The position numbers and the translations under genes were made by a program. Source: Arcobacter sp. (GTDB lineage Bacteria > Campylobacterota > Campylobacteria > Campylobacterales > Arcobacteraceae). From it: a stretch of 6,021 nucleotides of DNA. The stretch is taken from the NCBI GenBank assembly GCA_016744485.1, contig JADGEG010000128.1, positions 1 to 6,021 of the forward strand. Direction: 5' to 3'. Below are positions 1 to 5,141 of the stretch, piece after piece. Numbering within the stretch: position 1 is the first letter of the stretch; every line of letters starts with the position of its first letter. The notes beneath the pieces were generated by a model that was not told the DNA's origin, did no database searches, and worked only from the letters and a program-made list of their open reading frames with translations.

Positions 1-149
1 TTAGCGAGGTTAACTGATATTCCACTTAAAACTCCACTTACTAAATTTTTTTGTGCTAAAATGACATTTCCAAGATTAATAGCAACTCTTAAATGATCTT
101 TTGGTGCTAAAATATCAATAAGTTCTTTATTTATGTTATTTTTTTTCAT
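1..149 (-). CDS. Family-3 solute-binding (ABC transporter substrate-binding-like) protein, 5' end only
   Basis: Only the first 49 codons lie in the window; the gene continues beyond position 1. Read from the ATG at 149-147 on the minus strand, the protein has the pattern ELIDILAPKDHLRVAINLGN, then VILAQ, and GVLSGISVNLA. This matches the start of bacterial periplasmic-binding-protein-like (SBP family 3) proteins of the type 'LAPtGkLRvAINlGNpvLAq...GvSvdLA'. These normally bind a small polar solute such as an amino acid. No hydrophobic signal peptide is seen before the conserved domain, which begins about residue 14. This subgroup often lacks one in my recollection, so a true transport role is uncertain. 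A Shine-Dalgarno AAGG (complement of 156-159) lies 6 nt before the start and supports it. The gene is divergent from cbpA. Assignment to the superfamily is fairly sure; the ligand is unknown. Confidence 0.75.
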   Translation of the reverse strand, partial: MKKNNINKELIDILAPKDHLRVAINLGNVILAQKNLVSGVLSGISVNLA

Positions 150-175
150 TACATGCCTTAGAAAAATTTAAATTT

Positions 176-181
176 ATAATA
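176..181 (-). promoter_or_regulatory. Possible -10 element for the divergent solute-binding protein gene
   Basis: On the minus strand TATTAT lies 27 nt upstream of the ATG at 149. It is preceded by T-rich tracts (complement of 184-215) of the kind that replace a conserved -35 in Campylobacterota promoters. The match is ordinary in such AT-rich DNA, so this is tentative. Confidence 0.25.
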
Positions 182-224
182 TCTAAAAAAAATGTAAAAA
201 AATATAATAATTTCTTTTATTAAA

Positions 225-245
225 CTTGATTGACTATGACTCAAG
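225..245. promoter_or_regulatory. HAIR operator (HspR-associated inverted repeat)
   Basis: The sequence reads CTTGATT-N7-ACTCAAG, differing from the HAIR consensus CTTGAGT-N7-ACTCAAG at one base of the left half-site. AAA and TTT flank the two arms, extending the dyad to 222-248. HAIR is the known binding site of HspR, which is encoded two genes downstream. The site covers the -35 hexamer of the cbpA promoter, so bound HspR would block RNA polymerase: autorepression released by heat or protein damage. The divergent gene start is 76 bp away, so it might also be affected. Confidence 0.9.
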
Positions 246-258
246 TTTATGTTATAAT
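230..258 (+). promoter_or_regulatory. Sigma-70-type promoter of the cbpA-hspR operon
   Basis: The -35 TTGACT (230-235, 5 of 6 consensus) and -10 TATAAT (253-258, perfect) are separated by 17 bp. The -10 is extended (TGTTATAAT from 250). Transcription should begin near 265, giving a leader of about 20 nt before the cbpA ATG. The -35 sits inside the HAIR operator. The strength of the core elements suggests high output when HspR is released. Confidence 0.88.
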
Positions 259-285
259 TTTTTTAAATATATTTTAGGAAAATAA

Positions 286-1131
286 ATGGCAAAAAGTTTA
301 TATGAAACCTTAGAAGTAAATGAAAAATCAACAAATGATGAAATTAAAAAAGCTTATAGAAAATTAGCTAGAAAATATCATCCTGATGTTAATAAAGATC
401 CAAAAGCAGAAGAAAAATTTAAAGAAATTAATGCTGCATATGAAGTATTAGGTGATAAAAATAAAAAACAACAATACGACCAACACGGTGATTCGATGTT
501 TGGAGGTCAAAATTTTCATGATTTTGCACAAGGGCAGAGTGCTGGTGTTGATTTAAATGATATTTTAAGTCAAATGTTTGGTGGTAATAGTGGCTTTTCT
601 CAACAAGGTGGTTTTGGAGGATTTAATCAAGTAAATTTAGATTCGAATGCACAAATAAATATAGCATTTGATGTTTCAATTAAAGGTGGAAAACAAAATA
701 TTTCTTTAGATAATGATTCTTTTGATATAAAAATACCAGAAGGCATTAAAGATGGGCAAAAAATAAGAGCAAAAGGTAAAGGTAAACATTATCAGGGTCA
801 AAGAGGTGATTTAATTATTAAAGTTAATATTGCTCCAAGTATAGAATATAAAAGAGATGATTTAAATTTAAATAAATCTTTTGATCTTTCATTAAAAACA
901 GCTTTTTTTGGTGGAAAAGTTAATATCCAAACTATACATAAAGATATTACTTTAAAAGTTCCCCAAAATACTAAACAAAATCAAAAATTTAGAGTTAAAA
1001 ACTTAGGTGTTTTAAATAGAAAAGATGGAAGCAAAGGTGATTTGTATTTACAAGCAAATATCATTTTACCTAAGCTTAAAGAATTGGATAATGACTTTAT
1101 TGAATCATTAAAAGCACATTTACCAGATTAG
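286..1131 (+). CDS. cbpA: CbpA-type DnaJ co-chaperone (class B J-protein)
   Basis: J-domain proteins stimulate the ATPase of DnaK and deliver unfolded substrates to it in the cytoplasm. The J domain spans residues 3-68, with the catalytic HPD at 32-34 between helices II and III and a basic KKAYRKLARKYH stretch before it. A Gly/Phe-rich linker follows (about 71-115, with MFGG, GGFGGF). Two substrate-binding beta-sandwich domains fill about 116-281. The zinc-finger CxxCxGxG repeats of true DnaJ are absent, and the 281-aa length fits CbpA rather than full DnaJ (about 370 aa). The ATG at 286 has an AGGA Shine-Dalgarno (276-279) 6 nt upstream. It is the first gene of the HAIR-controlled operon, 11 bp before hspR. 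In Helicobacter pylori CbpA also modulates HspR binding to DNA, so feedback on its own operon is plausible. Confidence 0.95.
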   Translation: MAKSLYETLEVNEKSTNDEIKKAYRKLARKYHPDVNKDPKAEEKFKEINAAYEVLGDKNKKQQYDQHGDSMFGGQNFHDFAQGQSAGVDLNDILSQMFGGNSGFSQQGGFGGFNQVNLDSNAQINIAFDVSIKGGKQNISLDNDSFDIKIPEGIKDGQKIRAKGKGKHYQGQRGDLIIKVNIAPSIEYKRDDLNLNKSFDLSLKTAFFGGKVNIQTIHKDITLKVPQNTKQNQKFRVKNLGVLNRKDGSKGDLYLQANIILPKLKELDNDFIESLKAHLPD

Positions 1132-1142
1132 TAAAAAGAATA

Positions 1143-1550
1143 ATGAAATCAAATACTTATACTGAACCAGTCTTTTTAATATCTAATGTTGCAAAAATTT
1201 TAGATATTCATCCTCAAACTTTAAGACAATATGAGAGAGAAGGTTTAATCAAACCTTCTCGTACAAATGGACAAATTAGACTATATTCGCAAGAAGATAT
1301 AGATCATATAAAAAATGTTTTAATATTTACTAGAGAATTGGGTGTTAATTTAGCAGGTGTTGATATTATCTTGCAATTAAATAAAAAAATTGAAACTTTA
1401 GAAAATGAAATAAAATCATATAAAATAAGAATTAAAGACATAAACAATTTATCAGTCGTTCCTGATACAAAAGCACTAATAGTAAAAGAAACACATTTTA
1501 ATATTGTAATACACAAAAAAAATAAAAAAAATTTATCTCATAAAGATTAA
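1143..1550 (+). CDS. hspR: MerR-family heat-shock transcriptional repressor HspR
   Basis: HspR is a cytoplasmic DNA-binding dimer that represses chaperone operons by binding HAIR inverted repeats. The MerR winged helix-turn-helix starts near residue 10. The family signature YEREGLIKPSRT is at 30-41, and the wing RLYS at 46-49 is followed by a helical segment. A coiled-coil dimerisation helix rich in K/E and heptad I/L covers about 76-105. No cysteine cluster or ligand-binding C-terminal domain is present, unlike metal-sensing MerR proteins, and the 135-aa length suits HspR. The gene sits 11 bp after cbpA and 2 bp before the next gene, and a near-perfect HAIR site overlaps the operon promoter, which makes the identification strong. 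Its Shine-Dalgarno is weak (AAAAGA around 1134-1139), so it may be translated less than cbpA. A 10-bp perfect hairpin lies inside the codons for residues 32-40. Confidence 0.93.
   Translation: MKSNTYTEPVFLISNVAKILDIHPQTLRQYEREGLIKPSRTNGQIRLYSQEDIDHIKNVLIFTRELGVNLAGVDIILQLNKKIETLENEIKSYKIRIKDINNLSVVPDTKALIVKETHFNIVIHKKNKKNLSHKD
1237..1260 (+). other. Perfect 10-bp hairpin inside hspR
   Basis: GAGAAGGTTT (1237-1246) and AAACCTTCTC (1251-1260) are exact reverse complements around the tetraloop AATC. The stem is unusually GC-containing for this window. It encodes the conserved part of the recognition wing (residues 32-40), which constrains only one strand. No U-tract follows, so it is not an intrinsic terminator. 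It could slow ribosomes or affect mRNA decay between cbpA and the rest of the operon; this is inference. Confidence 0.6.
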
Positions 1551-1552
1551 TT

Positions 1553-2938
1553 ATGCAAAAAGTATTTGATGAACTTAATTCCTTAGATAAAAGATGTTAT
1601 ACAAAATTTGCATTAAGTGAAGACATACTTATGGAGCATGCTGCCAATGCTATGGCTTTATATATTAGTAAAAACTATTCTAATAAAAAATCTATTTTAA
1701 TAGTTTCTGGTAGTGGTAATAATGGTGCAGATGGTATTGCCCTAGCAAGATTGTTATATAAAAAATATAAAATCAAACTGTATTTACCTTTTGGGCTTAA
1801 GTCTAATATGTCTAAAATACAATTTAAAAGAACTAAACTTTTAGGACTTAAGCCAATAGATAAAATAAAAAAGGCAGACATAATAGTAGATTGTTTATTT
1901 GGTACAGGGTTAAATAAAAATTTAAATGAACAATCAATTGACATCATAGAAAAATTAAATCTAAAAAAAGCCATAAAAATAGCTTGTGATATTCCAAGTG
2001 GAATTAATTGTTTAGGACAAGTAAATGATCTTGTATTTAAAGCTGATGTAACTATTACTATGGGTGCTTTAAAAACTTCTTTATTCCAAGATAGGGCAAA
2101 AGATTATATAGGTAAAGTTATAGTTGCCAATTTAGGAGTACAAAGAAAAATTTATGAAGTAAATACAAATACTTATTTATTAGATAAAAAAGATTTAATC
2201 TTACCTTTTAGAAATACTTCTAATACTAACAAAGGTGATTTTGGACATCTAAATGTTGTTTGTGGTTCTAAAGTAGGAGCTAGTCTTATAGCTTCTAATG
2301 CAGGTTTTGCTTTTGGAGCTGGACTTGTTAGTATTATATCTGATACAAAAATAGCTATACCAGCTTATATTATGCAAGATACTTCAATATCACATAATTG
2401 TACAGCTATTGTAATTGGTATGGGTTTAGGTTCTTATGATAAAGAAAAATTAAGGAACATATTGAATAATGATATAAAAAAAGTGATTGATGCAGATTTA
2501 TTTTATGATAAAGATATTGTATCAGTATTAAATCAAGAATTAGTTTTAACTCCACACCCTAAAGAATTTTGCTCTTTATTGAAGCTTTGTGACGTTGATG
2601 ATATTGATATAAAAACTTTACAAAATAATAGGTTTTTGTATGTAAAAAAATTTTGTAGAAAATATCCAAAAATAATACTTGTATTAAAAGGTGCAAATGT
2701 ATTAATATCTCAAAATCAAAATATTTATATAAATACCTTTGGAAATCAGATACTTGCAAAAGGTGGCAGTGGTGATGTTTTAAGTGGTCTAATAGCTTCG
2801 CTTATTGCACAAGGATATGATACACTATATTCAGCTCTTAATGCTTCTTTAGCCCATGCTTTAGCAGGTTCAAATTATAAAAAAAACAATTATTCTTTAA
2901 ATCCCTTAGATTTAATTAAAGAAGTGAAAAAATTGTGA
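1553..2938 (+). CDS. nnrDE: Bifunctional NAD(P)H-hydrate epimerase / ADP-dependent NAD(P)H-hydrate dehydratase
   Basis: This enzyme repairs NADHX and NADPHX, the hydrated and inactive forms of NAD(P)H. The N-terminal domain (about 1-210, YjeF_N) epimerises R and S forms; the C-terminal domain (about 215-461, ribokinase-like) dehydrates the S form using ADP. Epimerase marks are GSGNNGADG (53-61), VDCLFGTGL (112-120) and DIPSGIN (146-152). Dehydratase marks are KGDFGHLNVVCGS (227-239), a GMGLG turn, TPHPKEF (333-339), LKGAN, and the nucleotide-site loop GGSGDVLSG (404-412), whose Asp408 is the expected catalytic residue. The fusion and the 461-aa length are normal for bacteria (YjeF/Nnr). The start lies 2 bp after the hspR stop with only a weak AAGA Shine-Dalgarno. 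Its end overlaps cutA by 4 bp. Placement after a heat-shock repressor fits a damage-repair role, since NAD(P)H hydration is spontaneous and speeds up with heat. Confidence 0.95.
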   Translation: MQKVFDELNSLDKRCYTKFALSEDILMEHAANAMALYISKNYSNKKSILIVSGSGNNGADGIALARLLYKKYKIKLYLPFGLKSNMSKIQFKRTKLLGLKPIDKIKKADIIVDCLFGTGLNKNLNEQSIDIIEKLNLKKAIKIACDIPSGINCLGQVNDLVFKADVTITMGALKTSLFQDRAKDYIGKVIVANLGVQRKIYEVNTNTYLLDKKDLILPFRNTSNTNKGDFGHLNVVCGSKVGASLIASNAGFAFGAGLVSIISDTKIAIPAYIMQDTSISHNCTAIVIGMGLGSYDKEKLRNILNNDIKKVIDADLFYDKDIVSVLNQELVLTPHPKEFCSLLKLCDVDDIDIKTLQNNRFLYVKKFCRKYPKIILVLKGANVLISQNQNIYINTFGNQILAKGGSGDVLSGLIASLIAQGYDTLYSALNASLAHALAGSNYKKNNYSLNPLDLIKEVKKL

Positions 2939-3246
2939 AAATAATTATTATTCAAACAACATGTAAAACTAAAAAAGAAGCAAAAAAAATAGCAAAATTT
3001 TTATTAAAAGATAAACTGGTGGCTTGTGTACAGATTACTAAAATTAAGTCATTTTATACTTGGAAAAATAAATTTTGTAAAGATAATGAAAAATTAATAT
3101 CAATAAAAACAAAAAAGAAATATTTTACAAAAATAAAAAGGAAAATCAAAGAAATACATAGCTATGATTTGCCAGAAATTATAGCTATTGATATAACAAA
3201 AATAAGTAAAGAATATTTAAAATATATAGGAGAAAATACAAAATGA
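2935..3246 (+). CDS. cutA: CutA1-family protein (divalent-cation tolerance protein)
   Basis: CutA proteins are small, very stable trimers with a ferredoxin-like fold. In E. coli cutA was linked to copper tolerance, but the molecular role remains unclear and need not be metal resistance here. Family features are the N-terminal strand ending TTC (8-10), KLVACVQ (27-33), SFYTW (39-43), the acidic/amide segment before ISIKT (55-59), and HSYDLPEIIAI (75-85). At 103 aa it is near the usual length. The protein is strikingly lysine-rich, perhaps partly reflecting the AT-rich genome. It starts with GTG at 2935, sharing GTGA with the nnrDE stop, and no good Shine-Dalgarno is seen. Expression therefore probably depends on translational coupling to nnrDE. 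Its stop overlaps the thiG ATG in ATGA. Confidence 0.9.
   Translation: MKIIIIQTTCKTKKEAKKIAKFLLKDKLVACVQITKIKSFYTWKNKFCKDNEKLISIKTKKKYFTKIKRKIKEIHSYDLPEIIAIDITKISKEYLKYIGENTK
3228..3233 (+). promoter_or_regulatory. Strong Shine-Dalgarno of thiG
   Basis: AGGAGA lies 9 nt before the thiG ATG, inside the last codons of cutA. It is the best ribosome-binding site of the operon, whereas hspR, nnrDE and cutA have weak ones. It supports the 3243 start and suggests thiG is translated independently at higher yield. Confidence 0.65.
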
Positions 3247-4022
3247 GTGAAGTATTAAAAATAGGTAAATATGAATTTAACAGTAGACTAATAGTAGGTT
3301 CTGGAAAATATATTGATTTTCAAACAACAAAAGATGCTACATTAGCAAGTGGAAGTGAATTAATAACAGTTGCTATACGAAGAGTGAATATTACAAATCC
3401 AAATGAAGAAAATTTATTAGATTATTTTAAAGATACAAATATAAAACTTCTACCAAATAGTGCAGGGTGCTTTACAGCCAATGAAGCAATTACAACTTTT
3501 AGACTTATGAAAGAAGCCACTGGTATTGATTTAATTAAACTTGAAGTAATAGGAGATGCAAAAAAAACTCTTTATCCTGATGTAATTGATACTATTAAAG
3601 CTTGTGAAACTCTCAAAAAAGAAGGTTTTACAATAATGGCATATACAAATGACGATCCCATTATTGCAAAAAGACTAGAAGATGCAGGGGCTGATGCTAT
3701 TATGCCTCTTGCTTCTCCTATTGGTTCTGGACTTGGTATTCAAAATAGATATAATATTGCTTTTATAAAAGATTCAGTAAAAGTTCCTGTTATTGTTGAT
3801 GCTGGTGTTGGTTGTCCTAGTGATTCATCAATTGCTATGGAGCTTGGTGCTGATGGAGTTTTAACCAACACAGCAATAGCACAAGCTAAAAATCCTATAC
3901 TAATGGCTCAAGCTATGAAGTATGCTGTAATGGCAGGAAGAATGGGATATAAAGCAGGAAGAATCCCTAAAAAACCTTATGCTACTGCATCTTCTCCTAT
4001 TGATGGATTAATTCAATTTTAA
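3243..4022 (+). CDS. thiG: Thiazole synthase ThiG
   Basis: ThiG builds the thiazole phosphate half of thiamin from 1-deoxy-D-xylulose 5-phosphate, dehydroglycine and the thiocarboxylate sulfur carrier ThiS, in a cytoplasmic TIM-barrel. The start SRLIVGSGKY (14-23) is typical. The Schiff-base lysine is K99 in LIKLEVIGD (97-105). The phosphate-binding part is PLASPIGSGLG (155-165), VDAGVGCPSD (185-194) and GADGVLTNTAIA (202-213). A full-length 259 aa matches the family. The ATG overlaps the cutA stop in ATGA and has a strong AGGAGA site. No other thi genes (thiS, thiF, thiH or thiO) are in the window, so its partners must be elsewhere. No THI-box riboswitch is visible, and thiG here seems to rely on the upstream operon promoter. 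Confidence 0.96.
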   Translation: MSEVLKIGKYEFNSRLIVGSGKYIDFQTTKDATLASGSELITVAIRRVNITNPNEENLLDYFKDTNIKLLPNSAGCFTANEAITTFRLMKEATGIDLIKLEVIGDAKKTLYPDVIDTIKACETLKKEGFTIMAYTNDDPIIAKRLEDAGADAIMPLASPIGSGLGIQNRYNIAFIKDSVKVPVIVDAGVGCPSDSSIAMELGADGVLTNTAIAQAKNPILMAQAMKYAVMAGRMGYKAGRIPKKPYATASSPIDGLIQF

Positions 4023-4033
4023 GAGTATTTGTC

Positions 4034-4069
4034 TTTTTAAGAATAAATTGTTAAATTTGTTCTTAAAGG
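4034..4069 (+). other. Long AT-rich hairpin after thiG
   Basis: TTTAAGAA (4036-4043) pairs with TTCTTAAA (4060-4067). Inside, AAATT (4045-4049) pairs with AATTT (4054-4058) around the loop GTTA, with one U-G wobble joining the two stems. Two further U-G pairs extend it to 4034-4069, about 16 bp. It sits 12 bp past the thiG stop, where a terminator is expected, but no U-tract follows. It may mark an mRNA 3' end by processing or protect it; a classical intrinsic terminator is not supported. Confidence 0.55.
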
Positions 4070-4087
4070 TCTTGACAAATTTAACAA
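4048..4087. repeat. 12-bp perfect inverted repeat overlapping the tRNA promoter -35
   Basis: TTGTTAAATTTG (4048-4059) and CAAATTTAACAA (4076-4087) are exact reverse complements separated by 16 bp. The right arm overlaps the last two bases of the TTGACA -35. The left arm is part of the hairpin at 4034-4069, so the two structures exclude each other in single strands. Spacing of about 28 bp between arm centres could suit a dimeric regulator, but no protein is identified. Confidence 0.55.
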
Positions 4088-4100
4088 AGTTGATTATAAT
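4072..4100 (+). promoter_or_regulatory. Consensus promoter of the tRNA cluster
   Basis: TTGACA (4072-4077) and TATAAT (4095-4100) are both perfect sigma-70 hexamers with the ideal 17-bp spacer. Transcription should start near 4107, giving a precursor leader of about 40 nt before tRNA-Pro. This is the only strong promoter before the four tRNA genes, which are therefore probably one transcript. Confidence 0.92.
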
Positions 4101-4109
4101 TCCTCTCAC

Positions 4110-4138
4110 ATTTTAAATAGCATTGTGTTATTTGAAAT
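4110..4138 (+). other. Leader hairpin of the tRNA precursor
   Basis: The bases 4110-4122 pair with 4126-4138 around a UUG loop. The stem has 13 pairs including two G-U wobbles, with core AAATAGCA / TGTTATTT. It begins just after the predicted start site and ends 9 nt before tRNA-Pro. It could steer RNase P or RNase E/J processing, or stabilise the leader. The pairing is visible in the sequence; the role is inferred. Confidence 0.5.
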
Positions 4139-4147
4139 ATAATGTTT

Positions 4148-4224
4148 CGGAGTGTAGCGCAGCCTGGTAGCGCACCTGGTTTGGGACCAGGGGGTCGGAG
4201 GTTCGAACCCTCTCACTCCGACCA
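4148..4224 (+). tRNA. tRNA-Pro (anticodon TGG)
   Basis: The acceptor stem CGGAGTG pairs perfectly with CACTCCG, followed by discriminator A and encoded CCA. The anticodon stem CCTGG/CCAGG encloses TTTGGGA, with anticodon TGG at 4182-4184. The T arm contains GGTTCGAACC. The U34 anticodon can read all four CCN codons when modified. It is the first gene of the four-tRNA cluster. Confidence 0.97.
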
Positions 4225-4234
4225 TCATCAATTT

Positions 4235-4312
4235 GGTAGGTATAGCTCAGTTGGTTAGAGCATCTGGTTGTGGTTCAGAGGGTCGCCGGTTCAATTCCGG
4301 TTACTTACCCCA
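4235..4312 (+). tRNA. tRNA-His (anticodon GTG)
   Basis: The extra G-1 (4235) characteristic of tRNA-His is encoded and faces the discriminator C73 (4309). The acceptor stem runs 4236-4242 with 4302-4308, with one G-U pair, and CCA is encoded. The anticodon stem TCTGG/TCAGA encloses TTGTGGT, with GTG at 4270-4272. The T arm has CCGGTTCAATTCCGG. It lies 10 bp after tRNA-Pro. Confidence 0.96.
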
Positions 4313-4325
4313 TTTTATTTTAAAT

Positions 4326-4402
<77 letters not shown>

Positions 4403-4417
4403 TTTTAAAAATTATAT

Positions 4418-4502
4418 GCGGATGTGGTGAAATTGGTAGACACGCTAGACTTAGGATCTAGTGCTTCACGGCGTGAAGGTTCAAGTCCTTTCATCCGCAC
4501 CA
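4418..4502 (+). tRNA. tRNA-Leu (anticodon TAG)
   Basis: The acceptor stem GCGGATG/CATCCGC is perfect, followed by A and encoded CCA. The anticodon stem CTAGA/TCTAG encloses CTTAGGA, with TAG at 4452-4454. The long variable arm after 4462 makes this a class II tRNA, giving 85 nt in total. It is the last gene of the cluster, 15 bp after tRNA-Arg and about 55 bp before the terminator. Confidence 0.96.
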
Positions 4503-4556
4503 TTAATAAATGTAAACGGCTAATAAACCTACAGTATAGTTAATTGATAATTAAAT

Positions 4557-4584
4557 AAAAAGCTCCTTAGTTAGGGGCTTTTTT
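4557..4584 (+). terminator. Intrinsic terminator of the tRNA cluster
   Basis: AAAAAGCTCC (4557-4566) pairs with GGGGCTTTTT (4574-4583) around the loop TTAGTTA, with one U-G wobble, and runs into a T6 tract (4579-4584). The A-tract on the other side means it could also act on transcripts from the opposite direction. Confidence 0.9.
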
Positions 4585-4659
4585 ATGCCTAAAAAACTTG
4601 ATGGTATCTCTTTTAAGTATCACTGTATTTAAAATAACAAACTTTTTCTATTCTTTTAT

Positions 4660-4700
4660 GACTGAATTAAACTTTCTGGGGTCTAAGACTTAATTAAACT
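4660..4700. repeat. Short direct repeat, 27-bp period
   Basis: GACTGAATTAAACT (4660-4673) recurs as GACTTAATTAAACT (4687-4700), 13 of 14 identical. The bases between them include CTGGGGTCTAA. It lies just upstream of the transposase remnant and could be the worn left end of that insertion sequence. No matching inverted copy is found in the window, so this is tentative. Confidence 0.35.
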
Positions 4701-4772
4701 ATTTTAGTATAGGACAAAAGAAGGTTTATTTATAAATGGTTGCAAAAAAATACTCAAACTTGTCCAAATAGT

Positions 4773-4926
4773 GAATTAGTGTTTGATTACAAACAGCAAT
4801 TACAAGTACTTTTAGGTTTAGGATGCATCTATCATTGTTGATAGTAAGAGAGGCTTGTATAAAGCTTTTAAAGACTATTCTATCCAAATGTGTCATTTGT
4901 ATCTTAATGTTATATTATCCTTTTAA
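4773..4926 (+). pseudogene. Frameshifted transposase remnant (DDE type, IS256-like Zn-binding variant suspected)
   Basis: From 4831 the frame reads IIVDSKRGLYKAFKDYSIQMCH, close to the family pattern 'vVDGrrGLfKaF..iPvQmCqFHq' of a group of DDE transposases. After MCH the match is lost, and the frame stops with TAA at 4924. Upstream, another frame reads ELVFDYKQQLQVLLGLG (4773-4823), fitting the preceding 'E...Y...L..L..lG' part. Removing one G near 4821-4823 would join both as LLGLDASIIVDSKRG. Thus at least one frameshift and loss of the C-terminal half are visible. The N-terminal part is not recognisable, though the same frame is open back to 4713. The family name is from memory of the motif and is less sure than its being a transposase. 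Confidence 0.65.
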
Positions 4927-4969
4927 TAAAGGTCTTTATGTAGATATATAAAATATTTTCTAACTACTA

Positions 4970-4992
4970 ATTGTAAAACATTGTTATACAAT
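4970..4992. promoter_or_regulatory. Imperfect palindrome beside a TATAAT, possible operator/promoter
   Basis: The 23-bp dyad has outer arms ATTGTA (4970-4975) and TACAAT (4987-4992) and inner arms AACA/TGTT. Mismatches occur only at the centre and at one symmetric pair. A TATAAT begins at 4992, sharing a base with the right arm; the nearest -35-like hexamer is TTGTAA at 4971 with a short 15-bp spacer. It could regulate the small ORF and broken gene downstream. AT-rich palindromes also arise by chance, hence the modest score. Confidence 0.35.
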
Positions 4993-5031
4993 ATAATTTT
5001 CTAACTTTTATCTACTCATTATTATAAAAAT

Positions 5032-5133
5032 ATGAAACAAATTACAATAGATACAATAGCATATAAAAATTGGTCTATTCTTTTATTAAATATATTTACT
5101 TATATTGTTATAATGTTTATAAAAATAAAGTAA
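5032..5133 (+). CDS. Possible small membrane peptide, 33 aa
   Basis: The frame begins MKQITIDTIAYKNW and continues into a hydrophobic run SILLLNIFTYIVIMFI, ending KIK. This is one likely membrane helix with a positive tail. I do not recognise it. No Shine-Dalgarno precedes the ATG. In its favour, its TAA stop overlaps the Shine-Dalgarno TAAGG of the following gene (start 5142), a layout seen in coupled genes, and a TATAAT with a palindrome lies about 35 bp upstream. Against it, short hydrophobic frames are common by chance in such AT-rich DNA, and the surrounding region is decayed. It could be a leader peptide, a small membrane protein or nothing. Confidence 0.25.
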   Translation: MKQITIDTIAYKNWSILLLNIFTYIVIMFIKIK

Positions 5134-5141
5134 GGTAGTAT

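Larger units (their letters stand above)
4585..5031. other. Decayed region without an intact gene
   Basis: No open frame of useful length exists on either strand. The left part (4585-4710) has no recognisable coding but holds a 14-bp direct repeat. The middle (about 4773-4926) is a transposase remnant. The right part (4927-5031) is very AT-rich and holds a 23-bp imperfect palindrome with a TATAAT. The segment begins directly after the tRNA terminator, a usual site for insertion and loss of mobile DNA. Confidence 0.7.

Noticed and set aside
1304..2759. Open frames on the minus strand inside hspR and nnrDE (1304-1516, 1675-1974, 2559-2759)
   Set aside because: They lie wholly antisense to well-recognised genes, show no family motifs and have no convincing ribosome-binding sites.
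4034..4069. Intrinsic terminator for the thiG operon
   Set aside because: The stem is long, but no U-tract follows on either strand, so only a hairpin is claimed.
4138..4143. Second TATAAT just upstream of tRNA-Pro as a promoter
   Set aside because: It lies only 4 nt before the mature tRNA, so transcription would start inside the tRNA, and no -35 exists at 16-18 bp. It is part of the leader.
4418..5030. Attachment-site duplication of the tRNA-Leu 3' end marking an integrated element
   Set aside because: No repeat of the T-arm or acceptor end of tRNA-Leu was found downstream within the window; a distal copy beyond 6021 cannot be excluded.
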